Positions 54,489 through 64,000 of a stretch of 64,000 bases of DNA are shown one piece after another. Under the pieces are notes generated by a model that had not been told where the DNA came from, did not search any database, and saw only the letters and a list, made by a program, of their open reading frames with translations. The position numbers and the translations under genes are program-made. Each line of letters opens with the position of its first letter. Within the stretch, counting starts at the first letter, position 1. Source of the DNA: Atrichornis clamosus (lineage: Eukaryota > Chordata > Aves > Passeriformes > Menuridae); NCBI GenBank assembly GCA_013400975.1, contig WBMZ01003276.1, forward strand, positions 105,153 through 169,152, in the 5' to 3' direction.

Positions 54489-57400
54489 TAACAGGAGACT
54501 GAGTCCAAAGCCAAGACAGTGGTAGGTTTGGCCTCTCAATTAATTTCCTTTACCGTTTAGCCCTGCTGAAGCTGCTGCTGCTATTGAGTAACTCTTTGGA
54601 TAGAGAGCTGTCATGGCTTTAGAACACTGGAAAGATAAAAGCTGTGAGTCCTGGTGCTGTTCTGCTTGGTCAAAGGCTATGCCCAACTTCTCACACCAGT
54701 GACAATAGTGTAGGTCTAGGGTAAAATGGCAAAAAATGGCAAAATATAACTTCTAATTGAGGCCTAGAGGAGTCATAATGGGATTTTGTCCATGCAAAGC
54801 AGTGCACTACAGAGGCCTAAATGTACCCATTCATTCATGTGAATTCACCATTTGACATCTGCTGAAGGTGATGGAAAGACTTTGGTGGGCATTTGATCAA
54901 GAGCTGAGTCACTGGAGTTTCCAACGCTTTAGGTAAAAACATTTTTCACCAAAAAGGGCTAATGAAATTTTTTTTCCTGTTTTCCAGCTGAAGCAGTGCT
55001 CTATTTCTACTGCTTTATATTCTTCTCAGAATCCTTATCCATATCTGCTTCCATTATGTGTTGTTCATAGTCACCTTCTTGCAAAGGTGTCCCTGCATTA
55101 GGATAGGAAGTGTGGTAGATACAAAGCACCAGCTGGTTTAGAAGGAGTTTGTATACTGGGCTGCAACTTACACAGAGAAACGTCCTTGAGGCAGGGAGCA
55201 TATTTTATTTATTGCTTTATTTATTGCATATGTCAAGTAAATGGAATCCCAAATTATGAAGATGCAAAACACAGTGCGAGTATTTATCAGCACTGAATGT
55301 TTTTATGTGCTCCAAAATAACTTGGGGTTTCCCTGCTGACTGCAAGCAGCTTGCTGGTTTTGAAGATCTAGCACCTTTGGAACTGAAGGGACATGCTGAA
55401 TTTTAAGCACTTGGAAAGAGAATTAATTGCTTGGACAGCACCACCTTTTTTTTTTTGGTTTTTTTTTGTATGCTCATCAATAGCAAATGATGAAGCCTCT
55501 GGGGGATATTAACACAAGTAAACTAAACACAGGAGTGGGACTGTTTAAACAAGGTGAGACAAAAGCCTTCGCACTACAAGCAAATGAATTTGATAGCAAT
55601 TTTTTATGTTTCCACCTCTATTGTGGCAGATGTCTGCATCTAAATAAGAACTTTATCTTTCTCAGCCCTGGTTTTCCTCTTTCATTAGCCCACACAGACA
55701 TCATAGACCGTCTTATGTCATGGGCTACTCCTGCAAGGACCCAAGAGTTTGCTGAGTTCCCCTTGCAGCTTTCTACTGAGGTGGGGATATAACTTCTGCC
55801 TGCTTCCCCACCCTCTGAGAACAGGTAAGGATTTGCCCTGGCTAATAGGTGCAAAGGTATGAAGTTTTCTGTGTCCATGCTTTTGCTTCCATGTACCCTG
55901 CACCTTCACACCTGCCTCTGGGCTCTGGTAGCTGCCTGGCATGGAGGCCCCAGAGCAACACCTCAAAGACCCCACAGACTCCCCAAAAAACCCTGGCGGC
56001 ACTTGAAGCCCTGGGGCAGCTTACAAGGCAGGGTGGTCTATTGGCTCATACTTACCTGGTGAGCCAGGCCTGCAAATGAACAAAGAACCTGCTTCCTCTT
56101 TAAAGCTGGAGAAGGCAATGTCCTTTTGCATAATTGCCCAGTGCTGTGATGCTTCTGCTGGGATGGATCCCCCCAGTCTCTGAACAGACACATCAGAAAT
56201 CAAAGGGAAATGTTCGGCCTGTGGCACCATGTCCACCAGCCCCTCTGAGGTCAGGCATTGCCGCCCTCCCAAACTCTCCCAAGGATTCACTACCTGCACT
56301 GCAGCCCACACATGTTACCCGTTTCCGGGCCTGTGTGTTTCCAGGGCTGCTAGAGAAGGTAAAGGTGAACAGAAGTCTTGAAAAACTGATCCAAAATGGA
56401 TGCATGTTTCAGTCTTACTCATTTGAAGTATTCTCTCCTGTTATCACATTTCTATGGGAATATTTCCAACCTGCTGAAAAGACTAAGCAATATTGATTTT
56501 TAAATATTCTAAACAAAATATAGATGTAGACTGCTACAAATATATACACCAGCATCTCTGAATGAAAAGATAGCCTGTTGAATAAATAATGCATATTTTA
56601 AAATGTCTGAATAGGAATTTACAGGATAAACTGTAAGAGCTTCAAAGGAGCCATTGATCTATGGAGTACATAATACACATGCTAAAAATTATTGGAATAT
56701 TTATTTACATGACACATGGCTCAGAAGAAGCCATTATGGTCCTTAAGCAAATTATACACGTTGTGAAAATTGTGAAAGTGCTTCTTTTACCAAAAACAAA
56801 TATATCCTATCAGTTGATGAACACATTATCTTTGAAAAAAACCCCAAAAATCAAGCAAACACGAGGCTAAAAAAAGGTTCAAAGAGAAAAGAGGGGAGAA
56901 AAAGGAAAGAAAATAAAAACCAATCCTCATACCATGTCAAAGTGTGTTCCATGCCCATCAAAGGGAGAAAAGCCTGTGCTGCCTGGCCCCACATCCCGCT
57001 CATCACTGCTATTGCACTTTGGATGGGGAGGGCTGCATCCCCGGCGCTCCTGCAGAGGGGATGCTCCTGTCTCTGTGTGCCAGAGTCTGTGGTGCCAGCT
57101 CTTCTCCCTACAGGCCAAGAAATTACAAACAGGGACTAATTCATTCCAGACACTGCCATGTCCTCTATTTTGAATTGGGCTGCCAGAAGTGCTCTGCTTT
57201 CCCTGCCTGTCTCCCTCTGAGGGAAATGGGGGTGACAGGCAGGGTGCCACACCCCACTGGCACCATTTTCACCTTTGTGTGCAGATATATGCTTTTTATG
57301 GCTGTGCTTACAGGTCCTGAACTGCCTCAGCACAGTGCAGCACTTATTGAAAATAGTCTTGCCTTCCCTCTCATGCCTTCAAGAGGAACAAAACAGGGGG

Positions 57401-58854
57401 AAGCATTGCCTTGCAGTTCTTAGTGTGCCGAGCAGCCAGGTCCACTGCTCACCAGCATCTTGCTGATGGCTACAGATGTGTGCTTGTGCCTGGGCACAGC
57501 ACTCAGCAGGGTTTGCACCGCTCCTTCCCCAATGCCCTGTGGGTGACATGGCTCTTCTCTGGCACATGTTTTGCTGAGGAGGAGGGATGCTAACTTAGAA
57601 AATTCCCCCATATGTCCACGTTGCTGTGATCACACTGCAGTCTATGCCACAGCCTGGTCCCTGCAATTTTTTTTTTCAGGCTGTGAAGGGGAAAAAGATT
57701 TTTGTCAAGGAGGCATGTCCAGGACGTGGTGGCTCAGAGACTGGCTCTGGCCCACAGGATGCTGGCATGTGGCTGGCAACTGCCTGCAGCCAAGCTCCCA
57801 AGTGCTGCACAGCCCCAGGGTGCCTAGTCCCCAGATCAGCTCTGATGTGTTCCAAGGGCTGATGTGTGCAGGCCTGCTTTGGACGTTTGGGAAAGTGGGC
57901 TGTACTGGTAGGCAGAGCACGCAAGTTTTCTTGTACCCAGGAATAAGAGTAAAGGGTGAATTTTCTAATGCAAAAAGGCAAGCAGTTGTATGGAGGAATA
58001 TATTTAGCCTGTGTTTTCAGATCACATGTTCTGGGACTGGAGAGCAGAACATTTTCAATACTGTTTTGGAAGCACGCTATTCAGTATTGCAAGCCTTACT
58101 ATTGGAGAAGCCAGTAAATTGTGTTGCATCTAAAACAATTACTTGAATTACTCGTACCGTGGTTTCTTCTTTCCAACTGCAAAGGTTTTACAAAAATGTG
58201 ACTTCTATGGCTACAAAGGCCTTGAAAATACAAATAATAGTGAAGTGCTGCTCTGCATTTGCATAAACCTGTTTATCCTATACATGGTTTATTCATTAAC
58301 TCTTGGAACAACCAGCAGGACAGCTATGGCATTCCTTATGACCGCTTTACTTGTGGCTGAAAATGCAACTGCTTGAAAAGAACACTACATGGTTTAGAAA
58401 GTGAAAATAAATACCATTCCCATGTGGAACAGCAGGAAAAATGCCACAGGAGCTGGCATTTGGCTTTTACATCGAATGAACCTTTCCTGTCATTTGGAAA
58501 TTTCAGCGGGGAGTCTCAGCACCTGCAAGGATTGGGACCTCCACGACACAGCGCACGAACACAGACATGCAGCATCAGCAGCATCCATCGCTGTGCTCTA
58601 CAGACAGCATATGAGCTAAGGACAGAAAATACCTAGCTCCCTCATCTATTTTTCCTTCTAGTTCTTTACAATTTCAGTGTCCCATGAAAGAGGGTTCTTG
58701 CAGCCTCTATTAGCAATGTATCTCCTAACCAGCTCCTCCTTAGGAAGGCTTTACTGGCAATCACCCTAACTTTCCTCATGCTTCCTTTCTTACCCAAAAC
58801 TTAATCCATGTAAGAAAGGTGATAAAACAGGAATGTATTTTGCCTGTTTCATCT
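54489..58854. other. Intergenic, dense short frames but no gene
   Basis: The segment 55700-58140 is GC-richer than its surroundings and gives many overlapping frames on both strands, the longest 191 codons at 57571-58146. None shows a known domain, and the phases compete with one another. I see no retroviral or LINE signature. Confidence 0.6.
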
Positions 58855-59015
58855 CCTTGTTTCTATAAAGATGAGCACATGTTGCCACCGGTACAAGCGG
58901 AAAACAGAAAGTTTGTTTGATGGCTGGTGACTTGCTCAAGGTCACAAAAGAGCCTCAGTAGCAGAGCTGGGAACAGAATTTGGTATCCTAATTCCTAATC
59001 TGGCAGCCTCACCAC
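58855..59015 (-). mobile_element. MIR-type SINE relic about 2.2 kb past the ID4 3' end
   Basis: GGTGACTTGCTCAAGGTCAC followed by GTAGCAGAGCTGGGAACAGA is close to the reverse complement of the MIR core (TCTGCCAC...TGTGACCTTGGGCAAGT). Weaker similarity continues left through the GATGAG/GGAAAACAGAAAG segment. The element lies on the minus strand, the same as ID4. Confidence 0.75.
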
Positions 59016-61231
59016 AATTCTCATCACGCAATCAAAGAGCTCCTTTTAAGGAATGCTTTTGTGACTAAGAGAAAATTCAGGGCATTAGAAGAAAGAGTCC
59101 TCTTAATTTGCCTTTATTCAAACATTTACACCTTTTGTTATATGGAAAACATGATTTAAGCAAGATATGGGATTACAATATGATAAAAGACTCTAGAATC
59201 TTTGAAAAACAAAAAATAATTATGGCTGCATTTAGGACTGTACTGATTGCAGCCATTAGGAAGCAAGTGATTAGATATTCCTTATTTACAGTTTTATACA
59301 CAGCATAAGGAGTAAGTAAAGACCAGCATCTATCGTGCTCTGATAATTATGAGTTTGAGCGTTACGTGCAGGCTTTCACATTTCTGAAGAATACTGGTAA
59401 CAGGAAAATTTTTCACAGCTCTTTAGTAAGACTTTATTTCCTAAAGGCCCGTAACTTACTGCACCACAACAGTTTTTAAAAAAAGCAAAACCAAAGCCTT
59501 AAGCCACTAAACTCAATGGAAGACCACCCTGACCTGAAACAGTCCGGGGTTTGGTACGTTCTTCCTTGATGAGCAGCTCAGTCATTTACCAGTTCTCCCA
59601 GGATATATCAGCTTTGATATTTAGAAATTCTACAAGATAGCTTTATATTTTAGGATAGCACCTTTTGCTTGCTTCCTCTTCTGTGTAACAGAATACTGTA
59701 ATTTGGCAAGAGTGATAGAAACAAATGAGTGTACTGAGAACCAATGTTACTGAAAAACTGTATACAAAATAACCTGAGCTGTACAAGCTGAAATAAGCAG
59801 ACTACAAATATTAAGAGCATAAACGAAGAAAATGAATGTAAATTTAAAACATTCCTTTGGAAAAATATGTTTTAACACAATGGAAAAACTCCCAAAGTAC
59901 AGTAAAAATCATATTGATAGCACTCTGTCACCAAAGCAGCTGGGAGACTGAGGATGGGAGTTTCGTAACTTAATGAACAAAATACATGTTCCTGTAAAAT
60001 TACTAAAATTGCAAGAGCAGAGCTAGGGGAATACAATGCAGGGACCCACTCCCTATCCCTGAAGTCCAGGCTCTGCCTGGAAAATGCCTGTGCCTTTAAA
60101 GCAGTCGCAGTGACAGGAGGCCTTGTGTTTGTGATGTGTTAGCTACTTTTTGATCTTTATGCAATTATTTTGATAAAGAAAATGTTCATCTTGTTGACAC
60201 TATCGCTGCAGTCAATACCTAATGACCCCTGTAGTTAATTTCCTTATAAATATTTAACTTAATAGAAGTCATCCCTTGGGTTATAATACTTTTGACACTT
60301 GTATAATCTGAAACAAATCCTCTTTTTTAGTCAAACAGACCATGTTACACACACAGTTGGCTAGCTATTTACAAAGCACCCAATTAAATCCTACTTAATT
60401 CTCCCACTCTGAAAATCCCATTTCACTGGTGGGCAGGCTACTGATCACACAAGATGAGTATCTTTCACTGAGCCTGGACACAAGTTTACAGCCAGCAAGA
60501 CTTGATTGTACAAGAGCTTGCTGTAATTTGCCCCTCAAATGGTATACACAAAAAGTGAAGAGAATGTGCAAATTCAGAAGATTGAAGAAATAAGCTGAAG
60601 AATCACAGTTAAAGACAGGTAAATCTAGTTTAATGTTCACATGTAGTAGTTACACATCACAGAGATTTAACAGGATTTTAACTGTAACATAGCTGCAGTG
60701 AAATGTAAGTCATTTTGTACTAGAAAAATAATCTTGACGCAGTTATCCGATTTTTGGTCTACTTAAGTTCATTTTAAGATGAATTTACATCACTGATCAT
60801 AATGACTTTGCCCATGTGCCTTTCTGCAGTTCGCTATTAATACTCTTTGGACGAAGGAAACAGCAACTGTTTTTGTTAATGGTTTGCCCTTTGGTTGCAA
60901 GCAGAGAACTGTTTTCAGTTTTTAAGCAATTAGTAAGCCGTAGTAACACAAATTTGCAGTAAAACCTTTCAGTGCTAAATGAAGTTCCCGAACAAATTTC
61001 TTGATCTGATTCAAGAGCAGATTTCAAAAAACGCTGATTAAAGATCTAAAGCAACGCCCCCATAATGCAAAAAAACTAGATAGAATTTTTCTATTCTCAG
61101 TAAAAAACACATCTTACTGCTACTTTTATAGAATGCACTAAAAACCCCTGTGCCTAAATGACAAAGGTGTAGTCTCAAAATGTATAATACACTTACAAAC
61201 ATTTTAAGTCTAAATTGAGGAAAACACGTTG
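59016..61231. other. 3' flank of ID4, AT-rich
   Basis: This region lies directly downstream of ID4. The right part (60600-61231) may belong to a longer ID4 3' UTR if the distal ATTAAA is used. The blocks 59320-59420 and 60090-60260 are motif-rich and non-repetitive. No other gene is recognised. Confidence 0.55.
60629..60634 (-). terminator. ID4: Possible distal polyadenylation signal ATTAAA
   Basis: ATTAAA, the commonest variant hexamer, reads on the minus strand 620 bp beyond the proximal signal. Using it would give a 3' UTR of about 1.45 kb, close to what I recall for the mammalian ID4 3' UTR. This is inference only, because the hexamer is frequent in AT-rich DNA. Confidence 0.35.
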
Positions 61232-62063
61232 TATGGACTCCAAACAAGTTTATTTGCAATTAGACATCTCATGCAATCATGCAGGACCACTAGCTATAGC
61301 TGCAACTTTCGAGTCTAAAGGACATTTGGGGACAAAAAAAGTCCTAAACATTCAGGGTATTTCCATATTAGCAGCTCCGTACTTGAGCTGTGATTTTCTA
61401 AAGAGATATTCCCACAGATTAAAAAAACCATACACACCTTTATAATATTTACAAAAAAATATTTAATTAAAAATATTTTATAATTACAGTAGTCTATTAA
61501 AGCATATACTTTTCTCACACTTATAGAACATCTCTATATATACACAGTATGAAATGTCACTCATTTGTCTATACAATATGTAACATTCCTGCAGGGAGAA
61601 GAAAGTTCCCTGGGCCCCAATAAAATCCATCTATTTTAAACAATAGATGTCAAATATATCTACAAATGCTCTGGTAGATTAGTAAAGCTTCAAGATTCGG
61701 CTGCTCGGTCCCTTAAGAGTTACAAGGTTTCTAAAAGTCTGGTTTAGGCTCGGTCCTCTATCCCGGGGCAGAGCCGCAACTTTTCCTGCTGCCACCGCGG
61801 GACACACCGCCGCTCACAGCTGGCCGGGAACGACGAGAAGAGACGGAACCGGGGAGGGGGGGAAGGATACGGGGGGCTGGGGAGAGTGGGACAGCTACGG
61901 ACGTGCAAAATGGTGAAAAGGCTTGGCTCTGCCGGGGTGAAGCATGGGAACTGCTCGGGGGGTTGGATGGCTCCTTCCTCCGGTGCGGCGGGGCAGGGCC
62001 GGGCCCCCCCCGCCGCCGCCCGCCCCCCGCGTTGCCTCTGCGCGGCGCGGCGCCGCCGCACAC
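61232..62063 (-). other. ID4: ID4 exon 3, 3' untranslated region
   Basis: This noncoding terminal exon is very G-rich at its 5' end (62004-62028 has potential for a four-tract G-quadruplex) and becomes AU-rich after about 61700. Two UGUANAUA Pumilio-type motifs lie on the minus strand at 61657-61664 and 61446-61453. The end is set by AATAAA at 61249-61254 and a GU-rich stretch near 61220-61228, so cleavage is probably near 61232. A longer form is possible. Confidence 0.75.
61249..61254 (-). terminator. ID4: Canonical AATAAA polyadenylation signal of ID4
   Basis: AATAAA reads on the minus strand. It is followed 10-20 nt downstream by CA dinucleotides and then a GUGUUUU stretch, the usual layout of a cleavage site. 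It is the only hexamer of this exact form that I see between exon 3 and about 60600. It would give a 3' UTR of roughly 0.85 kb. Confidence 0.75.
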
Positions 62064-62497
62064 CTGTGGGAGAGGAATGAATAGAGGGGGTGTGTGAACC
62101 GCTCCGCTCCAGACCGACTGGCGCCACCAACAAAACACAAGACATGCTTGATCAACAACCCAAAACAAACCAGGTCAAACAACAACCGCAGCTCCCAGGC
62201 TGGGCCAGGCGGAGGGAGGGATGCGCAGCTGCACGCCGCAGCCAGAGGCGCTCCGGGGGGAGGGAGGTGTTTGGGGGTAAAAAAAAACCAAAGCCGGTAA
62301 TTAAAGAAAATAAAATAACCACCCGGTAATTAAAACTAAAACCCCGAAGCCTCCCTGAAGTATTTCTCGCCGCGTTCTGGTCCCCCTCGGCAGGCTTCCC
62401 GCAGGATGCGGTACGGCTCCACCGAGTCCAGGCGCTGCGCCGCGGAGGGCTGCGCTCCCCCCGCCCGCCCGCGGCCCCGCGTCCGCCCGGCACTCAC
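62064..62497 (-). other. ID4: ID4 intron 2 (434 bp), in the 3' UTR
   Basis: Exon 2 (62556-62498, 59 nt) ends CCCCAG|GTGAGTG, 14 nt after the stop codon. A good acceptor, a pyrimidine-rich run ending CCCACAG, lies at 62064-62080 and exon 3 would begin at 62063. A second intron just after the stop matches the three-exon structure known for ID4. The acceptor choice is inferred from the motif. Confidence 0.78.
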
Positions 62498-62511
62498 CTG
62501 GGGAGCGGCGC

Positions 62512-63628
62512 TCAGCGGCAAAGGATGCTGTCCCCTGGCTTGTTAACAGAGCCTGCCTGCGCATCAACAAAACACGGCAAATTAAGAACTGAGGGGAAAG
62601 GACACAGAGATTCACCCCCCCCGCCCCAGACACCCTCCTCCGCGTACCCAGGCACTACCACAGCCCCGTCGGAAGCGCTCAGGGAAACCTCGGGGGGAGA
62701 GAGCCGTGGGGGTCGCGGCAGCGCTACCGGCGGCGGGAAGCCCCGGGAGCACGGGGTTGCCGGGGCACGCCGCTTTTCGCGCCGCCGAACTGCCACCGAG
62801 GGTCCCGTATAAGGGAGACGCTCCCCGATTCCCGCCCCCCTAAGCACGCTGCGTTCCATGTGCACAGCCCCCACAGCCCCTCACATTCGCTACACGGCGC
62901 GGAGGCTGGGGAACGCAGGAGCACCGCGTCTGTTCCCGTGTGTGCAAACACGCCGGCTACAGCTTCTCCCTCGAGAGACTGTAATTACACGGCACACACC
63001 GTGCGGCTGCCTGTCCGCACCGAGGGGATGCGGGCACCCACGGCGCACCGCCGGGGCGTTCCTGCACCCGTCCGCCCCGTCCCCTCTGCGGGCTCTGGCT
63101 TCTCAGCAGAGCCGCGGGGTCGCGAGTGGCATCATCGGGGCGCTCCCACGGCGGCCGGCGCTGACCACCGGGCCACGTCACTCTGCTCCGCATCCCGCTC
63201 CCCGCGCTCGTGTGTCACGCACCTCTTACCGGGTCAGTGTTAAGGGCTGTCAGCGGGGTCCTTGGGGTGCCGGCCGGACAGCTGCCTGGGTGCAGGGCGG
63301 GCGGCGGCGGCTGCTGCCGGAGCAGCGCTGGGTGCGTCTCCAGAGCCAGCTGCAGGTCGAGGATATAGTCGATGACGTGCTGCAGGATCTCCACTTTGCT
63401 GACCCTCTTGTTGGGCGGGATGGTGGGCACCAGCTTCCTCAGCCGGCTGTAACAGTCATTCATATCGCACTGCAGGCACAGCGCCGCCGGCTCCTCGCCC
63501 GACGGCGGGCCCCCTTTGCAGCCGCTGTGCTCGGCCAGGCACCGCAGGGCCGGGTGCCCCCCGCCGCCGCCCGCCACGCCGGGCTGCGCCTTGCGACTGG
63601 GGTGCCGGACAGGGCTCACGGCTTTCAT
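62512..63628 (-). CDS. ID4: ID4, dominant-negative helix-loop-helix transcription regulator (two coding exons)
   Basis: The coding sequence joins 63628-63230 (133 codons) to 62556-62512 (14 codons plus TGA), giving 147 residues. The ATG at 63628 has a good Kozak context (A at -3) and begins MKAVSPVR, as in vertebrate ID4. Exon 1 ends CCG|GTAAGA and exon 2 follows ...GCGCAG, in phase 0. The HLH domain spans about residues 54-95: helix 1 around [10 protein letters not shown], loop PPNKRVS, helix 2 [18 protein letters not shown]. No basic region precedes helix 1. By family knowledge ID proteins therefore trap E proteins (TCF3, TCF4, TCF12) in dimers that cannot bind DNA, delaying differentiation. 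Ser5 lies in the SPVR site known in ID proteins as a CDK2 target. RTPLTALN (123-130) matches the ID2 APC/C destruction box. The C-terminus ends DSILCR as in mammals. A Gly run (20-24) stands near where human ID4 has a poly-Ala tract; human ID4 is 161 residues. The identification is secure. Confidence 0.97.
62557..63229 (-). other. ID4: ID4 intron 1 (673 bp)
   Basis: The donor is GTAAGAGG directly after codon 133 (CCG). The acceptor GCGCAG precedes codon 134 (GCA). It is a phase 0 intron, GC-rich and wholly inside the CpG island. If it is retained, translation continues V-R-G-A and stops at 63215. The plus-strand open frames crossing it and exon 1 are by-products of GC-rich composition. Confidence 0.9.
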
Positions 63629-63935
63629 GGTGCCGCAGGGAGGGAGGGAGACCTCCCTCTTCACCACCGCCGCCTGCTGCTGCGACCTCGGTAAGCCGCG
63701 CACGCACCGCCCGCAACGGGAGCGGAGCGCGGCCGCAGCGCCTCGATGGCGTTAACGGCGGCCGCCCCGGGGATCGAACGAGATGCGCTCGCAGAGCCGC
63801 GCAACAACAGCGGCACCGCGAAAACGCAAAGAGAAAAAAAAAAAAAAACCCCAAAAAACCTTAAAAAAAAATGTCTTAAGATGAAATAAAATAAACCTGC
63901 TCCCGCTCCGCGGAGGATCGACCGCGACCGCCTCT
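63629..63935 (-). other. ID4: ID4 5' untranslated region (exon 1)
   Basis: About 307 nt lie between the inferred start site and the ATG. No ATG occurs on the minus strand in this interval, so there is no upstream AUG reading frame. The frame stays open upstream of the start codon to 63703, but that upstream codon is GTG, so ATG 63628 is the start. Near the 5' end the transcript carries uridine runs, including 15 in a row at 63834-63848. The start site is inferred from TATA spacing, not observed. Confidence 0.7.
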
Positions 63936-63962
63936 GCCGCCGCCGCTGGCCGCGCCGCCCGC

Positions 63963-63990
63963 TATATAGAGCGGGGCGCGGGCGGGGCGG
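63963..63990 (-). promoter_or_regulatory. ID4: ID4 core promoter: TATA box with adjacent GC box
   Basis: TATATA lies at 63963-63968 and reads as a TATA box on the minus strand. About 12 bp upstream of it (63980-63990) is a GGGCGGGGC-type Sp1/KLF box on the plus strand. A pyrimidine-purine CA at 63936/63935, about 33 nt downstream of the first T, is a reasonable start site. TATA plus GC boxes agrees with the known ID4 promoter architecture. The window ends 10 bp beyond the GC box, so upstream elements are not visible. Confidence 0.85.
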
Positions 63991-64000
63991 GCGGCGCCGG

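Larger units (their letters stand above)
61750..64000. other. CpG island over ID4
   Basis: GC content and CpG frequency rise sharply at about 61750 and stay high to the window end. The island covers the promoter, both coding exons, both introns and the start of exon 3. The rest of the window is AT-rich and CpG-poor. The left edge was judged by eye. Confidence 0.85.

Noticed and set aside
56927..57423. Cluster of overlapping frames up to 159 codons
   Set aside because: The frames compete on both strands with no similarity I recognise. No LTR, primer-binding site or retroviral motif is visible nearby.
57571..58146. 191-codon plus-strand frame
   Set aside because: It overlaps other frames of similar size on both strands, has no recognisable domain, and lies in a GC-richer patch where long chance frames are expected.
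2751..58264. Six octamer (ATGCAAAT/ATTTGCAT) sites at 2751, 14982, 22702, 28687, 53056 and 58257
   Set aside because: A few are expected by chance in 64 kb of AT-rich DNA on two strands, and they are not clustered.
62858..63694. 278-codon plus-strand open frame antisense to ID4
   Set aside because: It is a stop-poor frame in GC-rich CpG-island DNA running opposite ID4 exon 1. Its translation has no domain and its conservation would merely mirror ID4.
63629..63703. 25-residue in-frame N-terminal extension of ID4
   Set aside because: The upstream codon is GTG, not ATG. Known ID4 begins at MKAVSPVR, and ATG 63628 has a strong Kozak context.
1..64000. tRNA, rRNA, CRISPR or operon structures
   Set aside because: No tRNA A/B box pair with cloverleaf, no rRNA segment and no spaced repeat array was seen. 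The window is vertebrate nuclear DNA.

Overview
This is vertebrate, almost certainly avian, nuclear DNA. The evidence is three CR1-type LINE fragments with the bird-style 3' end (tandem ATTCTATG units), several worn MIR/L2-type SINE fragments, no mammalian Alu, B1 or L1 signal, and one recognisable gene with vertebrate intron-exon structure. There are no bacterial, plasmid or phage features. I cannot name the species from the sequence.  Layout: the gene ID4 (inhibitor of DNA binding 4, a helix-loop-helix protein without a DNA-binding basic region) lies on the minus strand at the right edge. A TATA box and GC boxes sit at about 63963-63990. Exon 1 holds 133 codons, exon 2 is only 59 nt with the last 14 codons and the stop, and exon 3 is entirely 3' UTR and ends near 61232. 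The gene lies in a CpG island from about 61750 to beyond the window edge. The deduced protein has 147 residues.  The other 61 kb, downstream of ID4, looks like a gene desert. I find no exon, RNA gene or processed pseudogene that I can defend. The open frames there are short, unrecognisable and without coding character. The desert holds three CR1 pieces (35.2, 41.8-42.3 and 54.4 kb), seven definite or possible MIR/L2-type relics, microsatellites, a 203-nt uninterrupted homopurine tract (7564-7766), and a 60-bp tandem duplication at 45462-45591 whose junction carries an inverted templated 15-mer. Three small CpG-dense islets (13.3, 38.0 and 51.1 kb) stand out from the CpG-poor background. They are candidate distal regulatory elements, as are several AT-rich blocks dense in homeodomain-type sites.  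Functionally the window is one developmental regulator with its 3' flank. By known vertebrate gene order, MBOAT1 would be expected beyond the left edge, converging on ID4, but no part of it is recognised here. I found no new multi-gene system. The most unusual local structure is the template-switch-like duplication at 45.5 kb.
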